A DNA stretch of 64,000 nucleotides from Pseudonocardia oroxyli. Its GTDB lineage: Bacteria; Actinomycetota; Actinomycetes; Mycobacteriales; Pseudonocardiaceae. The stretch is from NCBI RefSeq assembly GCF_900102195.1, contig NZ_FNBE01000020.1:38197-102196 (forward strand). Reading direction: 5' to 3'. Positions 54,254-62,453 of this stretch are shown piece by piece; position 1 is the first letter of the stretch; each line of letters starts with the position of its first letter. The notes beneath the pieces were generated by a model. The model saw only the letters and a program-made list of their open reading frames with translations. It was not told the origin of the DNA and made no database searches. The position numbers were made by a program, and so were the translations under genes.

Positions 54254-54684
54254 GGGGCGTCAAGGCGGTCGGGATCGTGGCCTGCCTCGCCCTCGGTGCC
54301 TACGCCACGACGATCATCCTGCGCGACCCCACGCTGCACCCGTCGATCCTCGGCATGCTGATCTGGTTCGCCGGGGCGCTGCTGCTGCACGACCTCGTGC
54401 TGTTCCCGCTCTACGCCGCGGCCGACCGGGCCCTGACCCTGCTGCCGCCGACCCGGGTGCCGCTGGTCAACCACGTCCGACTCCCGGTGCTGGGCGCCGC
54501 CCTGACGTTCCTGGTGTTCCTGCCCGGCATCATCCGACAGGGCGAGCCGGTGGTCCGCGGCGCGACGGGCCTGGACCAGGAGCCGTTCCTCGCGCGCTGG
54601 CTCTGGCTCTGCGCGGCGATGGCCGGGGTGTCCGCGCTGGTCTGGATCGTGCGCGTCACCAGACGGTCAGCAGCAGGTGGTTGA
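54250..54684 (+). CDS. Small membrane protein of unknown function
   Basis: A 144-residue protein with four predicted transmembrane stretches (KAVGIVACLALGAYATTIIL, ILGMLIWFAGALLLHDLVLF, LPVLGAALTFLVFLPGII, LWLCAAMAGVSALVWIVRV). A charged loop between helices 3 and 4 contains RQGEPVVRGATGLDQEPF. No domain is recognised. The GTG at 54250 overlaps the Mo-enzyme stop by 4 nt, so it is probably a partner or assembly factor of that protein. Its 3' end overlaps the convergent GT-C-like gene by 29 nt. Confidence 0.8.
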   Translation: MRGVKAVGIVACLALGAYATTIILRDPTLHPSILGMLIWFAGALLLHDLVLFPLYAAADRALTLLPPTRVPLVNHVRLPVLGAALTFLVFLPGIIRQGEPVVRGATGLDQEPFLARWLWLCAAMAGVSALVWIVRVTRRSAAGG

Positions 54685-55990
54685 CGGCCAGCGCCAGCAC
54701 GGCCTGCGCCACCAGCCACCGCCGCGGGTGCGGCAGCGCGCCGCAGGCCACCGTCGCCCAGACCGCGAACGGCAGCCAGATCCGCTCGACCTCGGCCTTC
54801 GACATCCCGGACAGGTCGGCCAGCGCGATCGCGGCCACCGCCGCCCCGACGAGCAGCAGGGCCGCCCGCGGCAGTGCCGGCGTGCGGCGCAGCGCCGCCA
54901 CCCCGGCCGGGCCCAGCGCGAAGGCGAGCGCCGCGAGGTTCGCCCACACGAAGTAGGAGTACGGCCGGGTCGCGGCCGCGCTGGCCGCGTAGATCACCCG
55001 CAGGTCGGCGAAGCCCGCGAACCACCAGAACCCGGCCGCGGTGAACGCGGCCACCACGACGAGCACACCCGCGACCGTCGGGACGAGGACCCGCCACCGC
55101 CGCGTCGCCACGAGCACGGCCAACGGGAGCAGCCCGCCCAGGACCAGGCCGTAGGACAGGTAGACGGTGTAGCCCAGCAGCAGCCCGCTGCCGACCGCGG
55201 CCGGGGTGCTGCGCCGCGTGGCGGCGAGGGCGAGCAGGGCCACACCCCACGCCAGCCACCCGGCGAACAGCCCGTCCGCCGAGACCCCGACCCACACCGC
55301 GCCCGGGAACAGCACGGAGAAGGGCAGGACCCGGCGGGCGAGGTCCTCGTGGCCGAGCGCGCGCAACGTCACCGCCACGGCCACGGCCGCCGACGAGCCC
55401 ACGGCCATCACGACGAGCCCCGCGGCGCCGCCGGAGCCCAGCCCGACCCGGTCCAGCACGGTGAACAGCAGGAACGCGCCCGCGGGGTGCCCGCCGACGT
55501 GGGTGGTCCAGAACCATGTCTGCGCGGGGTCGACGGCGGTGGTGAGGATGTGGTCGGAGAAGACCCGCAGCATGGGCCCGATCCCGCCCAGCTCGGCGAC
55601 CCGCGGCACGTCGGAGAGGTACTCCTCGCCGCTGGTCAGGCGCTCGACGACGCCGCGCTGCCAGCCGTCGACCAGCGCGAGCGACAGCGTCCACGCGAAC
55701 GCCGCGGCCCAGCCCGTCCACAGCAGCGGGGCCCAGCGCAGCCGCGCGGCGAGCCCGGGCCCCCACGCGGCGACCGCGCCCGCCACGACGATCGCCGCGG
55801 GCGTGCCCGGCCCGACGTGGGGGAGCCACTGCGCGAGCAGCGGTGGCCACCCCAGGAACAGCTCGACGTCCGAGGCGACGAGCATCCGGCCGACCACCAC
55901 GGCCGCGGCGACCAGCACCACGACGGCCCCGACGACCGCGAGGTCCGTCCGGGTGCCGCGGTGCTCCGTGCGCGTCCGGGCCTCGGTCAC
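54656..55990 (-). CDS. Polytopic membrane protein, GT-C glycosyltransferase-like
   Basis: A 444-residue protein with about 10-12 transmembrane segments. A large extracytoplasmic loop (about residues 100-170) contains TWFWTTHVGGHPAGAFLLF, and the late LSGMSKAEVERIWLPF motif is typical of actinobacterial GT-C-like membrane proteins of unknown substrate. Such enzymes transfer sugars from polyprenyl-phosphate donors. The start was set at GTG 55988-55990, exactly 6 nt after TACGGT (minus strand), rather than at an ATG 24 nt upstream that lies before the hexamer. It is convergent with the Mo-enzyme unit and is probably part of the same glycan-related island. Confidence 0.75.
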   Translation of the reverse strand: MTEARTRTEHRGTRTDLAVVGAVVVLVAAAVVVGRMLVASDVELFLGWPPLLAQWLPHVGPGTPAAIVVAGAVAAWGPGLAARLRWAPLLWTGWAAAFAWTLSLALVDGWQRGVVERLTSGEEYLSDVPRVAELGGIGPMLRVFSDHILTTAVDPAQTWFWTTHVGGHPAGAFLLFTVLDRVGLGSGGAAGLVVMAVGSSAAVAVAVTLRALGHEDLARRVLPFSVLFPGAVWVGVSADGLFAGWLAWGVALLALAATRRSTPAAVGSGLLLGYTVYLSYGLVLGGLLPLAVLVATRRWRVLVPTVAGVLVVVAAFTAAGFWWFAGFADLRVIYAASAAATRPYSYFVWANLAALAFALGPAGVAALRRTPALPRAALLLVGAAVAAIALADLSGMSKAEVERIWLPFAVWATVACGALPHPRRWLVAQAVLALAVNHLLLTVW

Positions 55991-56023
55991 CCGCGCACCG
56001 TAGCCGGGGGACACTGGGCCGGG

Positions 56024-56719
56024 TCAGGCGGCGGTGCGGACCGCGCCCACGCCCGCCCGGTAGCGCGCGACCACGGCGTCGACGACCGCCGGGTGAGCGC
56101 CGAGCGGGGCACCGACGACGTCCGCGCCCGCAGCGAGCAGGCGGTGGTGGAAGACACCGGGGGCGAGCAGCCAGGAGACCACCGAGACCCGTCGCACGCC
56201 CGAGGCGCGCAGGCTCTCGACCAGTGGCACGATCCGCGGCATGGCCGTGGCGGCGAAGCCGACGCGGACCGGGCGGCCGAGGGCCTCGGACAGCATCCGG
56301 CCCGCCGTGCGGACCTCGTCGAGCGCCGCCGGGTCCGAGGACCCCGCCGCCGCCAGCACCACGGTGTCGCCGATCCGGTGCCCGGCCTCGGCCGACCGGG
56401 CGAGGGCGGCCCGGACGAGCAGCGGGTCCGGCCCCAGGGCCGGGGTCAGCACGAACCGGGCCGGATCCACCCCGGCCATCGCCAGCTGCGCGGGCAGGTC
56501 GGTGCGCACGTGGTACCCCGACGCCAGGAACGCGGGCAGCACGACCGCCTCGGCCAGCCCCTCGACCGCGTCGAGCACCGAGGGCCGCCGGACGTCGACG
56601 TAGGCGACCCGCACCTCCGCCCGCAGCCGGGCCCGGGCGGCGGCGGCGATCTCCTGGACCACCGCGTCCGCCGCGTCCGACCGCGAGCCGTGGGCGACCA
56701 GGAGCAGCGGCGGGGTCAC
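56024..56719 (-). CDS. Sirohydrochlorin chelatase (CbiX/SirB family)
   Basis: A 231-residue two-lobed chelatase. LLLVAHGSRSDAADAVVQEI has the first metal-binding His, VVLPAFLASGYHVRTDLPAQ the second, and a second, more diverged lobe follows (VVSWLLAPGVFHHRL). The enzyme inserts iron (or cobalt) into sirohydrochlorin, giving siroheme, the cofactor of NirB. GTG 56717-56719 overlaps the HemD stop, and the two lie downstream of nirBD, so siroheme supply is co-expressed with the enzyme that needs it. Confidence 0.9.
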   Translation of the reverse strand: MTPPLLLVAHGSRSDAADAVVQEIAAAARARLRAEVRVAYVDVRRPSVLDAVEGLAEAVVLPAFLASGYHVRTDLPAQLAMAGVDPARFVLTPALGPDPLLVRAALARSAEAGHRIGDTVVLAAAGSSDPAALDEVRTAGRMLSEALGRPVRVGFAATAMPRIVPLVESLRASGVRRVSVVSWLLAPGVFHHRLLAAGADVVGAPLGAHPAVVDAVVARYRAGVGAVRTAA

Positions 56720-57903
56720 CGGTCCTCCCCGGACACGCAGTGGCCGCCGATCGGGGAGGGGCCCACGGTCGGCAGGGTCGGGTCCAGTGCCAGCCGGTAG
56801 CCCCGCTTCACCACGGTCTGGATGAGCTTGGCGCCGCCGAGCCCGGAGCGCAGACGGGCCATGGCCGTCTCCACCGCGTGCTCGTCGTCCCCGCCGCCGG
56901 GCAGCACCGCCAGCAGGTCGGCGCGGGACACCACGCGACCGGGGCGCCGGGCGAGGACCCGCAGCAGCGCCATGCCGGTGGGCGGGAGGGCCTTGAGCTC
57001 CCCGTCGACCAGCACGGCGTGTCCGCGCAGCTCCAGGGTGTGCCCGGCGATGGGCAGCCTGCGCGCCAGCGAGGGCGCCTCCGACTCCAGCGTGCGCACC
57101 ATCGCCCCGAGGCGCGAGCGCGGGGGCTGCACCGTGGGGATGTCGACGGCCTCCAGCGGTGCCGCCGTGACCGGTCCGACGCACACCACCAGCACCTTCA
57201 TCCGCAACGCGGTGATCAGGTCGTCCCGCAGCCCGCGCTCCGCCGCCCGGGCGAGCAGCGAGGCCGCGGCCGGGGCGGAGGTGAAGGTCAGCACGTCGAT
57301 GCCGCCGGCCAGCACGGTGTCGGTGAGCCGGTCCATCGGGCTGAGGTTCTCCGGCTGCACCCAGCGGTACACCGGGACCTGCACGACCTCGGCCCCGGCG
57401 AGCTCCAGGGCCTCGACGACGTCCGGCAGCGGCTCGCCGTGCAGCTGCACCGCGATCCGACGCCCGTCGACCCCCTCCTCGAGCAGGTGGTCCAGCACCT
57501 CGGCCGAGGACTCCGAGGCGGGCGACCACACCTCGGTCAGCCCCGACGCCCGGATCTGGCCGCGGGCCTTGGGGCCGCGGGCGAGGACCTGGCTGCGGCC
57601 CAGGGCGTCGAGCAGCGCCTCGCCCACGCCCCAGCCGTCCGCGGCCTCGATCCAGCCGCGGAAGCCGATCCCCGTCGTCGCGACGGTGATGTCCGGGGGC
57701 CGGGCGATCAGGTCCCGGGTGCGTCGTTCGAGGTCCGCGTCGTCCGCCAGCGGGACGATCCGGATGGAGGGCCCGTGCTGCACGCACGCGCCGCGTCGTT
57801 CCAGCATCGTGCCCAGCTCCTCGGCACGACGGGCGGCGGTCACGCCGACGGTGAAACCGGCCAGCGGGGGAACGGGCGCCGCTGCGGTGGTGGGGGCGCT
57901 CAT
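56716..57903 (-). CDS. hemD: Uroporphyrinogen-III synthase fused to a winged-helix DNA-binding domain
   Basis: A 395-residue protein. Residues 10-265 form the two-lobed HemD fold (GFTVGVTAARRAEELGTMLE, TGIGFRGWIEAADGWGVGEA, LTFTSAPAAASLLARAAERG, VVCVGPVTAAPLEAVDIPTV). Residues 290-385 form an OmpR-type winged helix (LPPTGMALLRVLARRPGRVV, then GGDDEHAVETAMARLRSGLG). HemD closes hydroxymethylbilane to uroporphyrinogen III, the branch point to siroheme and haem. The fused domain suggests a regulator of nitrate or nitrite genes that may sense tetrapyrrole; this architecture recurs in actinobacterial nir loci. The start is ATG 57901-57903; ATG 57919-57921 is an alternative. Confidence 0.87.
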   Translation of the reverse strand: MSAPTTAAAPVPPLAGFTVGVTAARRAEELGTMLERRGACVQHGPSIRIVPLADDADLERRTRDLIARPPDITVATTGIGFRGWIEAADGWGVGEALLDALGRSQVLARGPKARGQIRASGLTEVWSPASESSAEVLDHLLEEGVDGRRIAVQLHGEPLPDVVEALELAGAEVVQVPVYRWVQPENLSPMDRLTDTVLAGGIDVLTFTSAPAAASLLARAAERGLRDDLITALRMKVLVVCVGPVTAAPLEAVDIPTVQPPRSRLGAMVRTLESEAPSLARRLPIAGHTLELRGHAVLVDGELKALPPTGMALLRVLARRPGRVVSRADLLAVLPGGGDDEHAVETAMARLRSGLGGAKLIQTVVKRGYRLALDPTLPTVGPSPIGGHCVSGEDR

Positions 57904-57952
57904 CGGGACATTCTCCGGCATCGTCGGGGCAACGCGAACGCGAGGGGCGTCA

Positions 57953-58399
57953 CTAGGCCGTGTCTCCCGACCCGGCGCCGCCGGCGGCGGCGTGGGCGCC
58001 GGGAGCGGTGGTGGCGGGTTGGGAGACACGGCCCAGCCCGACCTGGACGTCCCCGCCGTCCACCCGGACCGGATAGGTCGGCACCGAGCGGCCCTCGACG
58101 TCCAGACACCGGCCGTCGAGCAGGCTGAAGGACTCCTTGTACAGCGGCGACGCGACCGTCGGCACGCCGCCGCGGTCGCCCACGATCCCGCGCGAGAGCA
58201 CCGCGGCGCCGGTCCGCGGGTCGACGTTGCCGAGGGCGAAGAGCCGGTCGTCGTGCAGCCGGAAGACGGCGACCTGGACCTCCCCGAACAGGGCGGCGAC
58301 GCCGCGCTCGGGCTGCAGCCGCGCCAGCGGGCAGACGGTCCGCCAGTCCCCGTCCTCGCCCGCCTGCCGTGGCTGGACCTGCTCCGACGTGGTGGTCAT
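57953..58399 (-). CDS. nirD: Nitrite reductase (NADH) small subunit
   Basis: A 148-residue Rieske-fold protein: DWRTVCPLARLQPERGVAAL, VAVFRLHDDRLFALGNVDPR, GDRGGVPTVASPLYKESFSL. The Cys/His cluster ligands of true Rieske proteins are absent, as is normal for NirD. It partners NirB in NADH-dependent nitrite reduction to ammonium. ATG 58397-58399 overlaps the nirB stop. NirD usually ends soon after the DVQVGL strand. Here the frame continues about 20 residues through an inverted-repeat element (GRVSQPATTAPGAHAAAGGA), probably a disordered, non-native tail. Confidence 0.92.
   Translation of the reverse strand: MTTTSEQVQPRQAGEDGDWRTVCPLARLQPERGVAALFGEVQVAVFRLHDDRLFALGNVDPRTGAAVLSRGIVGDRGGVPTVASPLYKESFSLLDGRCLDVEGRSVPTYPVRVDGGDVQVGLGRVSQPATTAPGAHAAAGGAGSGDTA
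57956..58033. repeat. Dispersed inverted-repeat element, copy 2
   Basis: GGCCGTGTCTCCC (57956-57968) is exactly inverted at 58021-58033, and the arms extend to 19 bp with one mismatch. The interior GTGGGCGCCGGGAGCGGTGG matches copy 1 (51104-51207). The element lies inside the 3' end of nirD, supplying its last codons, with the stop codon next to the left arm. Confidence 0.85.
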
Positions 58400-60912
58400 G
58401 CGCGCACCCCCGGGATGCCGATCAGGACGGGATCGCCCGCGCGGGGCGTCGGGACGGGCATGCCGCGCTCGGTGACGAACGAGATCGTGGGATCCGGCGT
58501 CTCCGGCGCGTTGACGAAGGACACGAAGCGCTCCAGCTTCTGCGGGTCCTCCAGCACCCCGCGCCACTCGTCGGCGTAGTTCTCGACGTGCGCGGCCATG
58601 GCCGCGTCGAGCTCGGCGCCGATCCCGAGCGAGTCCTCCACCAGCACCGCGCGCAGGTGGTCCAGCCCGCCCTCGAGCTCCTCCAGCCAGGGCGCGGTGC
58701 GCTGCAGCCGGTCCGCGGTGCGGATGTAGAACATGAGGTAGCGGTCGATCGTGCGGATGAGGGTCTCCTGGTCCACGTCCTGGACGAGGAGCTGGGCGTG
58801 CCGGGGGCTGGCGCCGCCGTTGCCACCGACGTAGAGGTTCCAGCCCTTCTCGGTGGCGATGATCCCGAAGTCCTTCGACCGGGCCTCCGCGCACTCCCGC
58901 GCGCAGCCGGACACGCCCGACTTGATCTTGTGCGGGCTCCGCAGGCCGCGGTAGCGCAGCTCCAGCAGCACGGCCATGCCGACCGAGTCCTGCACCCCGT
59001 ACCGGCACCAGCTCGACCCCACGCAGGACTTCACCGTGCGCAGCGACTTGCCGTAGGCGTGCCCGGACTCGAAACCGGCGTCCACCAGCCGCTTCCAGAT
59101 CGCCGGCAGCTGCTCGACGCGCGCGCCGAACATGTCGATCCGCTGGCCGCCGGTGATCTTGGTGTAGAGCCCGAAGTCCCGCGCGACCTCGCCGATCACG
59201 ATCAAACCCTCCGGCGTGATCTCGCCGCCCGCGATGCGCGGCACCACCGAGTAGGTGCCGTTGCGCTGCATGTTCGCGAGGAAGTGGTCGTTGGTGTCCT
59301 GCAGGGCGGCCTGCTCGCCGTCGTGGATGTGGCCGCCGCCGAGCGAGGCCAGGATCGACGCGACGGCGGGCTTGCAGAGATCGCAGCCGCGCCCGGTCCC
59401 GTGCCGTTCGACGACCTCGGTGAAGGTCCGCAGGCCCGTCGAGGCGATGATCTGGAACAGCTCGGCGCGGGAGAACGCGAAGTGCTCGCAGATCGCCTTC
59501 GAGACCTCGACACCCTCGGTGACCAGCATCTTCTTCAGCAGCGGCACGCAGGACCCGCAGCTGGTGCCCGCCAAGGTGGCGGACTTCAGGTCCGCGACCG
59601 TGCACGCGCCGTCCTGGATCGCGGTGCGCAGCGCGCCCTTGGTCACCGCGTTGCAGGAGCAGATCTGGGCGGAGTCCGGCAGCGCGTCCGCGCCGAGCTC
59701 GACGCCGCCGGGCGCGATCATCGCGACCGGGTCCGCGGGCAGCGCCAGGCCCACCATCGGCCGGAGCGTGGAGTACTTCGAGGCGTCCCCGACCAGCACG
59801 CCGCCGAGCAGGGTGCGGGCGTCGTCGGACACCACGAGCTTGGAGTAGGTGCCCGCCACCGGGTCGTTGACCACGACCTCGAGCGCGCCCGGGGACGCGG
59901 CGTGCGCGTCCCCGAAGCTGGCCACCTCGACGCCCAGCAGCTTGAGCTTGGTGGACATGTCCAGCTCGTCCGCGGTCATCGCGGCCTCGCCGCCGAGCAG
60001 CCGGTCCGCGACCACCTCGGCCATCGCGTAGCCGGGCGCGACCAGCCCGTAGGTGCGGCCCTCGAGCGCCGCGACCTCGCCGATCGCCCAGATCGCGGGG
60101 TCCGACGTGCGGCAGGTCGCGTCCACCCAGACACCGCCGCGCTCGCCGAGTCGCAGGCCCGCCTCGCGGGCGAGCGTGTCGGCGGGCCGGATCCCGGCGG
60201 AGAAGACGACGACGTCCGCGTCGAGCTCCACCTCGTCCGACAGGGTGGCGACCAGGCGGTCGGACTCGGCGCGGATCGCCGAGACGGCGACCCCCGTCCG
60301 CACCGCGATGTCCTGGGCGGTGACCAGGTTCTTCAGCAGCGCGCCGCCGCCCTCGTCCACCTGCACCGGCATCAGCCGCGGCGCGATCTCCACGACCTGC
60401 GGGGACAGGCCGAGCAGCCGCATCGCGCGGGCGGCCTCCAGACCGAGCAGACCGCCGCCGACGACGACCGCGGAGCGCCGCCCCGGACCCGGCCGCGCGA
60501 CCGCGGCCGCGGCGGCCGCGGAGATCGCGTCCAGGTCGTCCAGCGTGCGGTAGACGAAGCAGCCCGGCAGGTCCCGGCCGGGGACGGGCGGGACGAACGG
60601 CACCGAGCCGGTGGCGAGGACCAGGGCGTCGTAGTCCAGCTCGGCGCCCGACGCGGTGACGACCCGGCGGGCGTCCCGGTCGATCGAGACGGCCGGGTCG
60701 CCGAGCCGCAGGTCGAGACCCGACAGCTCGGGGAGCCGCAGCTCCTCCTCGGACGCGCCGTCGACGTAGGACGACAGCGCGACCCGGTCGTAGGCGTGCC
60801 GGGTCTCCTCGCCCAGCACCGTGATGTGCCAGTCGGTCGTCCGGTCCTGCAGCGCGGAGACGAGCCGGTGACCGACCATCCCGTTGCCGATCACGACGAG
60901 GTGCTTCGTCAC
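58396..60912 (-). CDS. nirB: Nitrite reductase (NADH) large subunit
   Basis: An 838-residue siroheme nitrite reductase. An N-terminal NAD(P)H/FAD oxidoreductase (VVIGNGMVGHRLVSAL, then VVVGGGLLGLEAARAMRLLG) is followed by a BFD-like [2Fe-2S] domain (ICSCNAVTKGALRTAI, TSCGSCVPLLKKML). The nitrite/sulfite reductase domain then carries the [4Fe-4S]-siroheme ligands Cys630, Cys636, Cys670 and Cys674 (CVGSSWCRYG, SGCARECAEA). It reduces nitrite to ammonium with six electrons from NADH. GTG 60910-60912 has GGAGG 9 nt upstream. All ligands are present, so it should be active. It lies 32 nt after narK. Confidence 0.96.
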   Translation of the reverse strand: MTKHLVVIGNGMVGHRLVSALQDRTTDWHITVLGEETRHAYDRVALSSYVDGASEEELRLPELSGLDLRLGDPAVSIDRDARRVVTASGAELDYDALVLATGSVPFVPPVPGRDLPGCFVYRTLDDLDAISAAAAAAVARPGPGRRSAVVVGGGLLGLEAARAMRLLGLSPQVVEIAPRLMPVQVDEGGGALLKNLVTAQDIAVRTGVAVSAIRAESDRLVATLSDEVELDADVVVFSAGIRPADTLAREAGLRLGERGGVWVDATCRTSDPAIWAIGEVAALEGRTYGLVAPGYAMAEVVADRLLGGEAAMTADELDMSTKLKLLGVEVASFGDAHAASPGALEVVVNDPVAGTYSKLVVSDDARTLLGGVLVGDASKYSTLRPMVGLALPADPVAMIAPGGVELGADALPDSAQICSCNAVTKGALRTAIQDGACTVADLKSATLAGTSCGSCVPLLKKMLVTEGVEVSKAICEHFAFSRAELFQIIASTGLRTFTEVVERHGTGRGCDLCKPAVASILASLGGGHIHDGEQAALQDTNDHFLANMQRNGTYSVVPRIAGGEITPEGLIVIGEVARDFGLYTKITGGQRIDMFGARVEQLPAIWKRLVDAGFESGHAYGKSLRTVKSCVGSSWCRYGVQDSVGMAVLLELRYRGLRSPHKIKSGVSGCARECAEARSKDFGIIATEKGWNLYVGGNGGASPRHAQLLVQDVDQETLIRTIDRYLMFYIRTADRLQRTAPWLEELEGGLDHLRAVLVEDSLGIGAELDAAMAAHVENYADEWRGVLEDPQKLERFVSFVNAPETPDPTISFVTERGMPVPTPRAGDPVLIGIPGVRA

Positions 60913-60944
60913 TCGGGGTACCTCCGTGGAGCGTGTGCGGGTGA

Positions 60945-62348
60945 TCAGATGCGGGCGGGGGCGGTCTCGTCCTCGCCGACCCGGACCGTGGCCGGGCGGC
61001 GCATGTAGACGAGACAGGTGACGACCGCGCAGACCACGTAGAAGGCCAGGAAGGCCCAGAAGGCCGGGACGCCGCTCTTCGTGGCGGCGAAGGACTGGCG
61101 GAAGGCCAGGTTGATCGCCAGCCCGCCGAGCGCGCCGACCGCGCCGATCAGCCCGACCGCGGCGCTGGAGATCCGGCGGGCGTGCAGCAGCGCGGCGGCC
61201 CGGTCCGCACCCCGGGCGACCCGCTCCAGGGCCTGCCGCCGGAAGATCGCCGGGATCATCTTGTAGGTCGAGCCGTTGCCCAGGCCGGAGAACAGGAACA
61301 GCAGGATGAAGCCCGCGGTGAACAGGGCCAGCGAGTTCGAGCCCGAGGCCAGGATGCAGATCAGGGCGGAGACGGCCATCGCGAGGTAGGTCAGCGCGCT
61401 GACCCGCGCCCCGCCGTACCGGTCGGCCAGCCAGCCGCCGACCGGACGGATGAACGAGCCGATCAGCGGGCCGATGAAGGTGACCGCCGCGGCCTGCAGC
61501 GGGGTGCGCCCGAACTGGGTCTGCAGCACGAGGCCGAACGCGAACGAGTAGCCGATGAACGAGCCGAACGTGCCGATGTAGAGGAAGGACATGATGCCGG
61601 TGTCCTTCTCCTTCATCGCCAGCGAGAAGGCGCCCTTGTCGTTGCCGACGCTCGTGATGTTGTCCATGTAGAGCGCCGCGCAGACCGAGCAGATGACGAT
61701 CAGCGGGATGTAGACGGCGAGCAGCAGCCGCGGCGAGCCCGCCCCGGCGGTCGCGATGACGAGGAGCCCGATCAGCTGGATCAGGGCGACGCCCAGGTTG
61801 CCGCCCCCGGCGTTCAGCCCGAGCGCGGCGCCCTTCTTGCCCTCCGGGAAGAAGGCGTTGATGTTCGCCATCGACGAGGCGAAGTTGCCGCCGCCGAAGC
61901 CGCCCAGGGCCGCCATCAGCACGAACACCCAGTACGGGGTGCCGGGCTCGAGCACGAAGGCCGCCGCGACCGTCGGGATGAGGAGCAGCAGACCGGAGAT
62001 GACGGTCCAGTTGCGGCCGCCCAGCCAGGCCACCGCGAACGTGTAGGGCACCCGCAGGATCGCGCCGACCAGCGTGCCGGTCGCGCCGATGAAGAACTTG
62101 CCCGCCGCGTCGACGCCGTACTCCGGGCCCATGAACAGCACGAAGACCGACCACAGCGTCCAGATCGCGAACCCGACGTGCTCGACGAAGATCGACGCCC
62201 ACAGGTTGCGGTTGGCGATCTTCCTGCCGGTCCGCTCCCAGAAACCGGCGTCCTCCGGCTCCCAGTGGCCGATCCACCGGCCCTGCACGAGACCACGGTC
62301 GACGATCTGCGCCTCCGTGGCGGCGGTTCCTTCTGCGGTCGCAGTCAC
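60945..62348 (-). CDS. narK: Nitrate/nitrite transporter (NarK family, MFS)
   Basis: A 467-residue major facilitator with 12 predicted helices. Nitrate-porter signatures are visible: GGFGGGNFASSMANINAFFP (about 130-149), EGKKGAALGLNAGGGNLGVA just after it, and the second motif SGLGNGSTYKMIPAIFRRQA. The N-terminal segment (DRGLVQGRWIGHWEPEDAGF) is typical of actinobacterial members. GTG 62346-62348 is the likely start, and a TACCGT hexamer (62384-62389, minus strand) may be its -10 box. It probably brings in nitrate or nitrite for the downstream NirBD; no nitrate reductase gene is in the window. Confidence 0.94.
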   Translation of the reverse strand: MTATAEGTAATEAQIVDRGLVQGRWIGHWEPEDAGFWERTGRKIANRNLWASIFVEHVGFAIWTLWSVFVLFMGPEYGVDAAGKFFIGATGTLVGAILRVPYTFAVAWLGGRNWTVISGLLLLIPTVAAAFVLEPGTPYWVFVLMAALGGFGGGNFASSMANINAFFPEGKKGAALGLNAGGGNLGVALIQLIGLLVIATAGAGSPRLLLAVYIPLIVICSVCAALYMDNITSVGNDKGAFSLAMKEKDTGIMSFLYIGTFGSFIGYSFAFGLVLQTQFGRTPLQAAAVTFIGPLIGSFIRPVGGWLADRYGGARVSALTYLAMAVSALICILASGSNSLALFTAGFILLFLFSGLGNGSTYKMIPAIFRRQALERVARGADRAAALLHARRISSAAVGLIGAVGALGGLAINLAFRQSFAATKSGVPAFWAFLAFYVVCAVVTCLVYMRRPATVRVGEDETAPARI

Positions 62349-62453
62349 GTGCTGCCCTTCGGCTCGGGTCGGGGACGGCCCGAACGGTAGGCAGCCGGGA
62401 TTACCCCGGGGTGGCCCCGTGTGACACGAGGGCAAAGGCCCGCTCACCTGCGT

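Noticed and set aside
62349..62453. GlnR-type binding site upstream of narK
   Set aside because: Some GTCAC/GTAAT-like pieces exist, but no convincing spaced pair; left unclaimed.
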